Assembly: GCF_003007675.1 (NCBI RefSeq)
Contig: NZ_PXNP01000009.1
Span: 186,001 to 250,000, forward strand
Reading direction: 5' to 3'
Source of the DNA: Marinobacter fuscus
Lineage (GTDB): Bacteria; Pseudomonadota; Gammaproteobacteria; Pseudomonadales; Oleiphilaceae
Length of the DNA: 64,000 nt
Shown here piece after piece: positions 17,745-28,072 of this stretch. The notes beneath the pieces are model-generated. The model was not told the origin of the DNA and made no database searches. It saw nothing but the letters and a program-made list of their open reading frames with translations. Position 1 is the first letter of the stretch. Each line of letters begins with the position of its first letter. A program made the translations under genes and the position numbers.

Positions 17745-20558
17745 TCAGCGAACATCCAGGGTGAACTGGACAGTGACATGGCCCTGCTCGTCCAGAGCCG
17801 CATCACGCGAAGGCTCCAGCAGGAACAGCTGGCGATCAGGCACCTGGTAGGTGTTTTCCAGCAGCCGCCGGATCGCCAGGCCACGACTTGCCGCCAGCGC
17901 CCCGAGCGCCTCCGGTGGCAGACTGATTTCACCCTTACGCCAAGCCGCCCGGGCCTGCTCCCAGGCGTCGCCGGTTACCTCTTCGCCCCGGGCCTTCATG
18001 CGCGCTTTCAATAACGCCAGCGCATCGGCTTCCGGTGCAATGGCGCCACGAATATTGAGCAGCAGATCGGGCCGTTTCTGCAGCGCCTCAGCCAGAACCG
18101 AGAGCTGATCTGCCTCGCCCTCAGCCAGCCGCACCGTCCCCGGCACAAAGCCCACCCGGCCCAGTTCTTCACTGCTGAACCCGGCCAGGTCTGCCAGCGA
18201 CCCCAGCATACTGAACGGCGATGCAGCGGCTTTCGCCAACAGATTCACAAAAGCCCGCATCACAATCTGCCCGATACTGAACCGGGGATCTGACATATCG
18301 CCGCTGACCGGGAGATTTACATCAATGACTCCGTTGCGGTCGGTCAGCAACGCCAGCCCCAGTTTGACCGGTGCCTGGATCGCCTGATCACTGGCAACCG
18401 ACGCACCCAGCGCCATACGATCCAGCATCACCTCATTGGCGGCCTCCAACTGGCTGCCGGTTATCCGATACTCAAGATCCAGCGCCAGCTTTCCGCTGTC
18501 TACGGTATAACCCAGGTAGCGGCCAAAATAGGGCGAAAGCACAGGCAGGGCAAGGTCTTTCATAGTCAGCCGCAGATTGCTCGGCTCTTTGCTGCCAAGG
18601 GCCCCGAGTGAACCCTCAAAGCGCACCGGCGCCACCCCTGCCAGGCGGCCGCTAATCGACACCCGCCCCTGCTGGGGCGGCACATTGCTGAGGCCGCTGA
18701 CCATGCCCTCCAGCTGATTGAAGTCGGTGCTGAAAGGGGGCGACAGGGTAAGGTCCGTGTAGGCGATTGAGCCTTGCTCCAGAACCGTATCGCCAATCCG
18801 GAAGATGAACGCCGGGGCGCCCGGTTCGGCAGTCTTTGCTCCTGCCAGCGGCTCAGAGGGTTCGTCAGGCTCAGCCGGTGTTGCCCGGGCAATCTGTTGC
18901 AGGTTATGTACACCATCCGCGCGCCGCACCACACGCACAGCCGGTTGCTGCAATGTGATGGTGCCAATTTCAAGACGCGCCGGGTTCAGATTGAACTCGA
19001 CCGGCGCCAGCCGCAATGCAGCCCAGGATACAACGTCGTCGTTGCTGCCGGGCAGGCGGCCCTGGAAGTCGTGCATTTCGGCGGTTCCGCTGAAGGTGCC
19101 TGTCAGTGGGCTATCCTGCTCATCCAGATCAAGGTTGCCATCAAAGCTCAGGCGCCCCTGCCGAACCTCCAGATTCGCTGCACGTGCAAGATAGGGTTGT
19201 ATCACCGGCAGAGACAGATCTTTTCCGGTCAGGGCAGCCTCAAAGGTAAAGGGAGCAGGCGTCAGCTGTCCTGCGGCGGTAAACCGGCCGCCGGTCTGCA
19301 ATTCGGCTGCAACCTGGTAAGACACGGGATCCTCCAGCTGATGCGAAAGCCCCCCCAGAGTCACCGAAAGGTTAACCAGGTCCACGGCGGCAGGCGTTTC
19401 CGGTAGCTGATCCCGCCAGTGCACCTGCCCGCCTGTTACCTCAACCCCCTGTACCGACCAGCGGAATCCGGAAGATCCCGGGCCAGGCTGCGATGCTGCC
19501 GCTGAGCCAGTAGCCTCCGGCAACGATGCCAGCCAGTCCAGTTCACCGCCGCCCAGGCGTTGCACTGTCAACTCCGGCTTCTCCACCACAATCATTCCAA
19601 CCGACGCCTGCCCGGCAGTCAGATCAAAACCGATGCCCTGCACATCAAGAGCACCAACAGCCAGAGCCGGAGTTTCATCGTCTGCGGCCAGCGCCAGGGA
19701 CAGATCCGCGATCGACAGGCTGCCTCCGGAGGTAATCAGCTCGAACCGGTCACCACCAGCCAGTTCATAGCCGGATTCCAGCGTCACGCTGGCCGAGCGC
19801 AGTTGCCAGGGCAGGTAGGGCGACAGAAAGTGGCTTAGAGTCTTCTGATTGATACCGGACAGCTTCAGCTGGCCGGAGGAATACAGCGGCGTGACACTCA
19901 GCTCGCCCTCCCAGTCGATGGTCTGCTCACCCAGCGCAGCGGTCAGGGAATACCGGCTCTCCAGGCCTTCCCGGCGCCAGGTTGCCAGATCACTCAGCTC
20001 AAGATTCAGGGGCGCAATACGGAACTCGGCGGGCGCTTCACGGGTAAAGTCCCGGAACCGCAGCGCACCGCCCTCGATCGCCACCTGTCCAAAATAGAGT
20101 TTTGTGGGGATGCCTGATGAAGCTCCGGAAGCGGATTCCGTTACTGCCAGTTGCGGGTTCCTCCGCTGCCAGTCCCGGGCATAGTTCAGCGAATAGTCGC
20201 TCAGTAAATCCAGGCGAATCTCCGGCTCAATCAGGCGAATATCTTCAAATCCGGCAATACCCCGAAGCAGCTGCAGAAAGCTGAGATTAACCTGCAGCCG
20301 GTCAAAGGCCAGCACCGGCTCATCGTTAGCATCCCGGGCGGCAAAGGCATCCAGTTCAAGGGCAAAGCTGTACGGATTGAAGCTCAAGCTCTCCAGCCGG
20401 GCCTGCCAGCCAAGCCGCTCCGCCAGCTGATCCGGCAGATTGCGCTCCAGCCACCAGGGTACAAGCAGGAAGCCCGCCAGGGTGTAGAGCACCAGCACAA
20501 CGCCCACACTCGCCAGAACCACTTTCCCCAGCCGGGACTCCGCCTTTCTCTTCGCCAC
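17745..20558 (-). CDS. DUF748/AsmA-like envelope protein
   Basis: A 937-residue protein with one N-terminal membrane helix (VVLASVGVVLVLYTLAGFLLVPWW) and a long periplasmic part rich in beta repeats. The N-terminal segment (LERNLPDQLAERLGWQARLESLSFNPYSFALELDAF) and the ending (RQLFLLEPSRDAALDEQGHVTVQFTLDVR) are typical of DUF748 proteins. These are related to AsmA/TamB bridge-like lipid-transport proteins, so a role in envelope lipid traffic is inferred. Confidence 0.8.
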   Translation of the reverse strand: MAKRKAESRLGKVVLASVGVVLVLYTLAGFLLVPWWLERNLPDQLAERLGWQARLESLSFNPYSFALELDAFAARDANDEPVLAFDRLQVNLSFLQLLRGIAGFEDIRLIEPEIRLDLLSDYSLNYARDWQRRNPQLAVTESASGASSGIPTKLYFGQVAIEGGALRFRDFTREAPAEFRIAPLNLELSDLATWRREGLESRYSLTAALGEQTIDWEGELSVTPLYSSGQLKLSGINQKTLSHFLSPYLPWQLRSASVTLESGYELAGGDRFELITSGGSLSIADLSLALAADDETPALAVGALDVQGIGFDLTAGQASVGMIVVEKPELTVQRLGGGELDWLASLPEATGSAAASQPGPGSSGFRWSVQGVEVTGGQVHWRDQLPETPAAVDLVNLSVTLGGLSHQLEDPVSYQVAAELQTGGRFTAAGQLTPAPFTFEAALTGKDLSLPVIQPYLARAANLEVRQGRLSFDGNLDLDEQDSPLTGTFSGTAEMHDFQGRLPGSNDDVVSWAALRLAPVEFNLNPARLEIGTITLQQPAVRVVRRADGVHNLQQIARATPAEPDEPSEPLAGAKTAEPGAPAFIFRIGDTVLEQGSIAYTDLTLSPPFSTDFNQLEGMVSGLSNVPPQQGRVSISGRLAGVAPVRFEGSLGALGSKEPSNLRLTMKDLALPVLSPYFGRYLGYTVDSGKLALDLEYRITGSQLEAANEVMLDRMALGASVASDQAIQAPVKLGLALLTDRNGVIDVNLPVSGDMSDPRFSIGQIVMRAFVNLLAKAAASPFSMLGSLADLAGFSSEELGRVGFVPGTVRLAEGEADQLSVLAEALQKRPDLLLNIRGAIAPEADALALLKARMKARGEEVTGDAWEQARAAWRKGEISLPPEALGALAASRGLAIRRLLENTYQVPDRQLFLLEPSRDAALDEQGHVTVQFTLDVR

Positions 20559-20716
20559 ACATCACTCCCTTTGCTCACCTGCTGCGGGTTTGCTCACCCT
20601 GCAGCAAGCATAGCGCCCGCGTACCCTGTTTGTCAGCCAGACCTGACAGCCGGGGAAGAACCCGATATGCTCCGCCGACGTATAGCTTCCTGAATTGACC
20701 AACGGAGAAACGCAGC

Positions 20717-21352
20717 ATGGACATTGGCGATATGCGCCGGGATTTCGAAAGCGAGGGTCTGGACAGGGAACAACTCGATGACGACCCGGTGAAGCAGTTC
20801 CAGCAATGGTTCGAGGATGCCAGAACCGCCGGTATCCTGGAGCCCAACGCCATGTCTCTGGCAACCACCGGTCGCTCCGGTATGCCGGATATACGCACGG
20901 TACTGCTGAAATACTTCGACAATCACGGCTTTGTGTTCTACACCAACTATACAAGCCGAAAAGCACAGGAAATGGCCGAGAACCCGCAGGCGGCGCTGTT
21001 GTTCCCCTGGCTGGGCCTGAACCGGCAGATACGCATTCAGGGCTCGGTGGAAAAGGTCAGCAAGGCCGAATCGTTGCGCTATTTTGCCTCCCGGCCACGG
21101 GGCAGCCAGATTGGCGCCTGGGTGTCTGAGCAGAGCCGCGCGATTACCTCCCGCGGACTGCTGGAGCAGAAAGTGGCCGAAATGAAACAGAAATTCAGTT
21201 CCGGGGAAGTACCCTTGCCCGGTTTCTGGGGTGGATACCGGGTAGTTCCTGAGCGAATAGAGTTCTGGCAAGGACGGCCAAGCCGGCTTCACGATCGATT
21301 TGAATACGTGAGAGAGGCTGATGGCTGGAACATCCAACGATTGCAACCCTGA
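20717..21352 (+). CDS. pdxH: Pyridoxamine 5'-phosphate oxidase
   Basis: A 211-residue FMN enzyme making pyridoxal 5'-phosphate. It has family motifs PNAMSLATTGRSGMPDIRTVLLK, FVFYTNYTSRKAQEM and the conserved C terminus (FEYVREADGWNIQRLQP). The start follows GGAGAAACGCAGC. The next gene begins inside its 3' end. Confidence 0.95.
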   Translation: MDIGDMRRDFESEGLDREQLDDDPVKQFQQWFEDARTAGILEPNAMSLATTGRSGMPDIRTVLLKYFDNHGFVFYTNYTSRKAQEMAENPQAALLFPWLGLNRQIRIQGSVEKVSKAESLRYFASRPRGSQIGAWVSEQSRAITSRGLLEQKVAEMKQKFSSGEVPLPGFWGGYRVVPERIEFWQGRPSRLHDRFEYVREADGWNIQRLQP

Positions 21353-22085
21353 CCAACCCGGTATCTGGCTGTGCCACCAGATACCCCGAAACCTGGCCGC
21401 GCCACCAGACTGGATGCTGACGTCCGAAGCCGACAAACTGAACGCACTAGAAGGCACCCGGCGGCAGGAGTTCCTGACCAGCCGCTGGCTGGTGCGGCAG
21501 GCCTTGAGCCACGCCAGCGGTGCAACGCTGACCGACTGCCAACCCGCGCCGGGCAGGCCGGTTGCTTCAGCCGTACCGGAGGGCTGGCACCTGTCGCTTA
21601 GCCATAGCCACGGCTTGACCGCCTGCGCCATTGGCCGGTCACCGGTAGGCATTGATATCGAGCCCAGCCAGCGACGCCCGGACTGGGTGCGGGTGGTCAA
21701 ACGCTGGTTTTCGGCAGTTGAGCAGGAATGGCTGCTCGCCACCGACGATCCGTTCAGTTTTCTAAAGGCCTGGACTCTGAAAGAGGCCTGGCTGAAAGCC
21801 ACCGGTCGGGGTATTGCCGGAAACCTGCAAACGCTGGAGGTTCGCAAGCAACTGGAACTCTATGGCGACCAGCCCGACCGGCACTGGCAGGCTTGCGGCT
21901 TTTATGTGGATGGTTTTCTGGTCAGCCTGGTCTACCCTCATTCAGCGCGCTCCGGAGATCAGGAAGCCTGGCCAGGCATTTCGCTGCTGGAACCACCACC
22001 GGAAGATTACCGGCTGACCCGGGCCGAGCGGCAACCAACCAACTGGGAACCGCTGTTTCACCGGGTGATTCGGGCCAAACCCTGA
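21321..22085 (+). CDS. 4'-phosphopantetheinyl transferase (Sfp/AcpT type)
   Basis: A 254-residue transferase that activates carrier proteins with the coenzyme A arm. It has the Mg-binding motif GIDIEPSQRR, the LSLSHSHG region and the W-KEA motif (FLKAWTLKEAWLKATGRG). It overlaps pdxH by 32 bases in another frame, with a GAGAGAGG site before the ATG. No carrier-protein or polyketide genes lie nearby, so the substrate cannot be told. Confidence 0.88.
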   Translation: MAGTSNDCNPDQPGIWLCHQIPRNLAAPPDWMLTSEADKLNALEGTRRQEFLTSRWLVRQALSHASGATLTDCQPAPGRPVASAVPEGWHLSLSHSHGLTACAIGRSPVGIDIEPSQRRPDWVRVVKRWFSAVEQEWLLATDDPFSFLKAWTLKEAWLKATGRGIAGNLQTLEVRKQLELYGDQPDRHWQACGFYVDGFLVSLVYPHSARSGDQEAWPGISLLEPPPEDYRLTRAERQPTNWEPLFHRVIRAKP

Positions 22086-22101
22086 CCAGACTACACGGAC
22101 T

Positions 22102-22683
22102 ATGACGATGCCAACCGAACGCTGCCCCTGGTGCGGCACAGACCCGCTCTACGTGGCCTACCACGACACCGTCTGGGGGCGCCCGGAATACGACAGCCTG
22201 GCGCTGTTCGAAAAACTGTGTCTGGATGGCCAGCAGGCCGGGTTGAGCTGGATCACTATCCTGCGCAAGCAGGGGGGCTATCGGGCCGCCTATGCCAATT
22301 TCGACCCGCAAGCTATTGCCCGGTTTACCGACGCCGACGTGCACCGGTTGCTGTCTGACCCCGGCATTGTCCGCAATCGCCTGAAAGTGCAATCCATCAT
22401 CCGCAACGCCCGCAGCTACCTGGCACTGCAGGAGCAGGGCCTCGAGTTTTCCGACTTTCTATGGCAATTCGTGGACGGCGCCCCCCGCCAGAACCACTGG
22501 CAGAGCCTGGAACAGGTGCCGGTAACCACGCCGGAATCCAAGGCCATGTCCCGGGCACTGAAACAGGCGGGCTTCAATTTTGTCGGCCCCACCATTGTCT
22601 ATGCCTTCATGCAGGCCACCGGAATGGTGAACGACCATCTTGTAACCTGCCATGCCCATGCCGAGTGCCAGCAGCTGGCGTAA
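22102..22683 (+). CDS. tag: DNA-3-methyladenine glycosylase I
   Basis: A 193-residue base-excision repair enzyme removing 3-methyladenine. Motifs include ERCPWCGTDPLYVAYHDTVWG (zinc Cys and conserved N terminus), LCLDGQQAGLSWITILRK (helix-hairpin region) and the C-terminal GFNFVGPTIVYAFMQATGMVNDH with His/Cys ligands. The start may be 22102 or 22108. Confidence 0.94.
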   Translation: MTMPTERCPWCGTDPLYVAYHDTVWGRPEYDSLALFEKLCLDGQQAGLSWITILRKQGGYRAAYANFDPQAIARFTDADVHRLLSDPGIVRNRLKVQSIIRNARSYLALQEQGLEFSDFLWQFVDGAPRQNHWQSLEQVPVTTPESKAMSRALKQAGFNFVGPTIVYAFMQATGMVNDHLVTCHAHAECQQLA

Positions 22684-22743
22684 TGATCTTTCGATGCCGG
22701 TTGCTCGTAAATCTTCGGGTAACGGGCTATTGGGAGCATTACC

Positions 22744-23049
22744 GTGCGTATCACACTCGACGAACTGCACCATCTTGAGCAACCGGTCATCCGCTTGCTG
22801 GAGATCATTTCACTGGAAGGACAGCAATACATGGCCCGGTTGCATGGGCCTGAAGGCCTGAAGCTGTTGTCAGATGCCAAAGGCCAGACCCGGCTGTTCC
22901 GCAGCGCTTGGCAAATTCAGGAAACGCTGCGGGCTTTTACCGTTGAAGAAACCCAGATAGTGCATCCTTCCGCCTACCACGAGATGATCGGTATGGCGGC
23001 GTCTGATGTGGAGCCTATGCGCATTCAGGTACAGAGGCAGACATCATGA
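22744..23049 (+). CDS. Small conserved protein, DUF6482-like
   Basis: A 101-residue acidic protein with a GTG start after GGGAG. The pattern (ITLDELHHLEQPVIRLLEIISLEGQQYMARL) resembles the DUF6482 family of marine gammaproteobacteria; this assignment is from memory and tentative. Its function is unknown. Its stop overlaps the start of the DUF3429 gene by 4 bases. Confidence 0.7.
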   Translation: MRITLDELHHLEQPVIRLLEIISLEGQQYMARLHGPEGLKLLSDAKGQTRLFRSAWQIQETLRAFTVEETQIVHPSAYHEMIGMAASDVEPMRIQVQRQTS

Positions 23050-23501
23050 TCTCTGTGGCACGTCTTGCGGTTCTGGTGGGTTTCGCCGGGCTCATTCCTT
23101 TTATTGCCGGTGCCCTCGGGCTCTTCCTGATGCCCGCCAACAGCGTGGCCATTCTGGCCTGGTTCTATATCTACAGCGCTGGCATTCTGGCGTTCATGGG
23201 CGGCATTTACTGGACCATTGCCCTGCAACTGGAAAACCGGGCCTACCCCCAGTCGCCCATGATGACCGTGCTGTTCAGCCAGGTCTTCTTTCTGGCCGCG
23301 GGCCTGGGCCTGTTGCTGGAGACACCCCACAAAATCCTGCTTTACTCCGTGGCCTTTCTACTGCTCTATCTGGTGGATGTGCGCTGGATGCGGGCTTACT
23401 GGCCGGGCTGGTATCTCAAGTTGCGACTGGTGCTGACCACGGTCGTGTTGTTATGCCAGATCACTGTCGGTGTCTGGTTTCATCTGGTGCATGGCGGATG
23501 A
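23046..23501 (+). CDS. DUF3429 inner-membrane protein
   Basis: A 151-residue hydrophobic protein with four to five predicted membrane segments and the family centre LAWFYIYSAGILAFMGGIYWTIAL. Its function is unknown. It is translationally coupled to the gene upstream. Confidence 0.8.
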   Translation: MISVARLAVLVGFAGLIPFIAGALGLFLMPANSVAILAWFYIYSAGILAFMGGIYWTIALQLENRAYPQSPMMTVLFSQVFFLAAGLGLLLETPHKILLYSVAFLLLYLVDVRWMRAYWPGWYLKLRLVLTTVVLLCQITVGVWFHLVHGG

Positions 23502-23534
23502 TGAGGCAAAGATGGGAAAGGAGCAGGAGCAATA

Positions 23535-24156
23535 TTACTCCTGCTCTGTGCTGGCACCGAACAATGTCTGAAGTTTTTTCAATGCCGCTTTTTCAATCTG
23601 GCGCACACGCTCCCGACTGAGGCCCAACTGGCCGGAAATCGTTTGCAGTGTTTCCGCATCAGCCAGGCCGACGCCGTACTTCTTCGCTGATACACCAGTA
23701 GGCGTAGGTGGAGAACCGGAAGCCTTTGCCCGGGTCGTAGCGCTCCACGGCCTTGATCAGGCCAACATTAGCGTCCTGAATCAGATCCGACATGGGAATG
23801 CCGTGCTGGCTGTAACAACGAGCAATATGCACCGCCAGCCGGAGGTTGCTTTCAATCAGCCGCTGCCGGCACGCCAAAGCTAACCGGTAAGCCCGGCGGC
23901 AGCGGCCGGGCAGGGCACAGGCGTCACCCAGGCTGCCGAGCACGTCGCGCAGGGTGTGGGGAGTTTCTGCAGGCAGAGCCAGTTGCTGCCGAATCACCTG
24001 CAATGAGGTGACCAGCTTACGCGCCAGGCGGCGTTCGCCCGGCTCTGTCAACATTTGAAAACGGGACGCGTCCCGGAAATACAGGCCTACCAGGGATTCC
24101 CTGTCACCGTCGGCAGGCAGTGTCGGAAGCGGCCCCGGCCGATTCTGTGTCTGCAT
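23535..24156 (-). pseudogene. Broken sigma-70 family factor (internal deletion plus frameshift)
   Basis: The reading frame from 24156 encodes a group 1/2 sigma start: region 1.2-like (LVGLYFRDASRFQMLTEPGE) and region 2 (ESNLRLAVHIARCYSQHGIP, DLIQDANVGLIKAVERYDPG, FRFSTYAYWCISEEVRR). It stops at 23659. In the next frame, directly adjacent, comes a region 4.2 end (YGVGLADAETLQTISGQLG, SRERVRQIEKAALKKLQTLF) to a stop at 23535. Region 3 and most of 4.1, about 100 residues in normal relatives, are missing. The truncated product could bind core but not a -35 box. Confidence 0.85.
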
Positions 24157-24271
24157 GGCTAGGTACCGGTAAGATATTTACTGAGATTACGACAGAAGTG
24201 GCCCGCTGGATTGCTTGAACCGACAGGCTAACAGAGAGGTAAGATCACATAAAGAAAGGGAAAATCGGCAT

Positions 24272-24306
24272 CGTCTGGCCAACCTGCATCACAGGCTGGC
24301 CAGACG
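24272..24306 (-). terminator. Hairpin downstream of ask
   Basis: Arms 24272-24286 and 24292-24306 pair over 14 of 15 positions around a 5-base loop. On the minus strand a short TTTT follows 7 bases later. It probably ends the ect-ask transcript. A second 8-bp inverted repeat (24338-24345 with 24359-24366) lies between it and the ask stop. Confidence 0.55.
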
Positions 24307-24374
24307 TCCGATCCGGAGGCAAGACTCCTCCATTACTTGCAGGCGAAGCGACCGGTTCCGCCTGCAGGCAATTC

Positions 24375-25832
24375 TCAGCCAGCGCTGGTCGATGCCGCCA
24401 CAATGGCGTATTCGTGGTTGTGGGGCTCAATCAATGCTCCGTGCAACGCCACGATGGCCTCGCTGTAGTTATCCTCTTCAATCACAAACTGGATATCCAC
24501 CTGGCGCATGCACTGATGGATGGCCAGCACACTGATATCCTTGTCCGCCAGGGATTTCACAGAGCGAGCAAGAATACCCGGCACCTTCATGTCGCTGCCA
24601 ATGGCCGACACCAGCGCCACCTTGCGGGTGCTGATTTCCGCATTCGGGAAGGCCTCTTCCAGTGCCTTCACCACCCGTTTGATGTGCTTGAGCGTGGTAT
24701 CGACATAGTGAGTAATGGTGTTGGCGTTGGTGTCCTTGGACATAAACCGCACCTTGAATCGGCTCAGTACCTCAAGAATCTTGCGGTCAGAACCCGGCTC
24801 ACCCTGCATGTCCTGGTCGAAGACCTCGATGGCGAACACACCCTTGGCGCCAGCAACAATTTCCACCTGGGGCTTCTCACTCACGTAATCACTGGTGATC
24901 AGCGTGCCCGTGTGTTCCGGTTCGAAGGTGTTCATCACCCGCAGCGGGATTTCGTTCTGGCGCAGCCCTTTGCCGGCTCTGGGGTGAATCGCTTCCATCC
25001 CCAGGTTGGCCAGCTGGTCGGCCACGTCGTAGTTGGTACGCCCCAGAGGCACCACCTTCTCTTCGCCCACCATTTTCGGGTCAGCAGAGCTCAGGTGATA
25101 CTCCTTGTGAATGATCGCTTCGCGGGCGTCGGTTATTACCGCCACCCGGCTGAAGGTCATTTCACTGTAACCCCGGTCGAAGGTACGCATCAGGCCTTCC
25201 TTGCACTGGGCGTAGCCGGTCACTATCGGCAATTCCCGGCTCAGGTCAATGGCGTCGAAGGCCTGCTTGAGCTTCTCATCCAGCGGCAGCAGTTCGGCGT
25301 CGCGCCAGCCGGTCAGGTCGACAAAGCGGGCGTTGATGCCTTCCTGCTGCAGTTTCAGCGTGGTGTTGAAGGCACTGTGCGCCTCACCGATACCCGCCAG
25401 CATCTCACGCACCGTCAGCAGGTGCTCTTCGAGCTGGAACTGGCCGTAAGAGCACAGCCGCTGCAAGTCAATCAGGCAACCGCGAACGCCTTCAATGCGG
25501 TCGGTGATGAACTGGTCGGCCTGCTGCTTGAGCATCGGGTCGGCGAATAACTCGCCGTTGATGTCAGTCAGCAGCTGAATCAGCTTGGTGAGGTCGTCGC
25601 CCCAGGCCCAATCGGATTCGGCGTCGGCAAACAGGGCATAAACGCCCGGCTCGCCGGTTTTCTTATGCTCCAGCAGCTCGTTGGTCACGCCACCGTAGGC
25701 CGACACCACAAAAATCCGCTGGTAGAGGTCGCTCTTCTTGCGCTTACCAATAATGATATTGTCGCGCACCGCCTCGTAATTACTCATGGAAGTACCGCCG
25801 ATTTTCTCGACGGTATGTTGTGCCGTAGTCAT
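24375..25832 (-). CDS. ask: Aspartokinase, ectoine-cluster type
   Basis: A 485-residue kinase making aspartyl phosphate, the first step towards ectoine. It starts VEKIGGTSMSNYEAV (kinase motif KIGGTSM) and carries GRTNYDVADQLANLGMEAIHP. Two ACT-type regulatory segments are at the C terminus (KVRFMSKDTNANTITHYVD; VALVSAIGSDMKVPGILARS). The long form with the extra N-terminal region is the Ask_Ect subtype, usually released from lysine/threonine feedback. I chose the ATG at 25832 (AAAGGCAACGAC upstream). It follows ectB by ~50 bases, the position normally held by ectC. Confidence 0.92.
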   Translation of the reverse strand: MTTAQHTVEKIGGTSMSNYEAVRDNIIIGKRKKSDLYQRIFVVSAYGGVTNELLEHKKTGEPGVYALFADAESDWAWGDDLTKLIQLLTDINGELFADPMLKQQADQFITDRIEGVRGCLIDLQRLCSYGQFQLEEHLLTVREMLAGIGEAHSAFNTTLKLQQEGINARFVDLTGWRDAELLPLDEKLKQAFDAIDLSRELPIVTGYAQCKEGLMRTFDRGYSEMTFSRVAVITDAREAIIHKEYHLSSADPKMVGEEKVVPLGRTNYDVADQLANLGMEAIHPRAGKGLRQNEIPLRVMNTFEPEHTGTLITSDYVSEKPQVEIVAGAKGVFAIEVFDQDMQGEPGSDRKILEVLSRFKVRFMSKDTNANTITHYVDTTLKHIKRVVKALEEAFPNAEISTRKVALVSAIGSDMKVPGILARSVKSLADKDISVLAIHQCMRQVDIQFVIEEDNYSEAIVALHGALIEPHNHEYAIVAASTSAG

Positions 25833-25884
25833 GTCGTTGCCTTTGCTATCCTGCAGAATATGAGTCGTGTGAAAAGCGGGCGTC

Positions 25885-27246
<1,362 letters not shown>

Positions 27247-27318
27247 TTAGCCGCATGGCAGACCCACCCCGGGTGGCCTGCCGGCTACTACAACTCGTTC
27301 GGGTATTGGCCGAAGGCG

Positions 27319-27834
27319 TCAGACGGGCTTGGTAAAGGGGCCGATCCGCAATAAAAATTCGGAATCGTGCTTGCCGCCAAAATGGATCTGCTGCTCGAAA
27401 TGCTCATGGTAGGTGAGCTCGGCACCCAGATCGCGGGCAAAAGAACGAAACAGCGCCCAGGACGCCTCATTGTCTTCGGTAATCGTCGTCTCCAGATGGG
27501 TCACATCGCGACAGGCGTTGCGGCCGACGATTTCCTTCAACATCCGCTTGGCCAGGCCCTGTCCACGACCTTTTTCGTGCACGGCCACCTGCCAGACAAA
27601 CACGGTCTCGGGTTGGTTGGGGGGGATATAACCGGAGATGAAACCGACCAGATCGCCGTCTTTCTCCGCGGCCACGCCGGTCTCGGCGAAGTGGCTGCAC
27701 TGCAACAGGTTGCAGTAGATGGAGTTGGGGTCGAGTGGCGGGCACTCAGCCACCAACTGGTGGAGCCTGAAGCCATCATCCTTGGTGGGTTTCCGCAGGG
27801 TGATGGCGGTGGTATTCGATCCTTCTGAGGTCAT
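27319..27834 (-). CDS. ectA: L-2,4-diaminobutyrate acetyltransferase
   Basis: A 171-residue GNAT enzyme acetylating diaminobutyrate in ectoine synthesis. It has the acetyl-CoA-binding site (VAVHEKGRGQGLAKRML) and the family start (ITLRKPTKDDGFRLHQLVAECPPLDPNS). It is the first gene after a strong promoter and is separated from ectB by 165 bases. No good ribosome site precedes the ATG. Confidence 0.94.
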   Translation of the reverse strand: MTSEGSNTTAITLRKPTKDDGFRLHQLVAECPPLDPNSIYCNLLQCSHFAETGVAAEKDGDLVGFISGYIPPNQPETVFVWQVAVHEKGRGQGLAKRMLKEIVGRNACRDVTHLETTITEDNEASWALFRSFARDLGAELTYHEHFEQQIHFGGKHDSEFLLRIGPFTKPV

Positions 27835-27869
27835 AACGTCATCGTTTCGCTTCCAAAAGTTAGTGCTGA

Positions 27870-27897
27870 ATTATATAGACCTCGAAAGATATTTCAA
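27870..27897 (-). promoter_or_regulatory. sigma70-like promoter of ectA
   Basis: On the minus strand TTGAAA (27892-27897) and TATAAT (27870-27875, perfect) are 16 bases apart. The transcript would begin near 27863, giving a leader of ~30 bases. The flanking DNA is AT-rich, as is common for osmotically induced promoters. Confidence 0.75.
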
Positions 27898-28072
27898 GTT
27901 GACAGGCGGAAAAGCATGGGAAAACAAACCGCAACACCGAGAAAAACCCTGGCAAACACCGGCTAAATCTTTGTTTTTGATGAAAGTCATCGCGAAAGCA
28001 TCTTTAAGAGAGGCCAAGTAGTTTTCTATCACACTCGAGCCGCTCAAACACCAATCTTTAGGCCTCCAAGCA

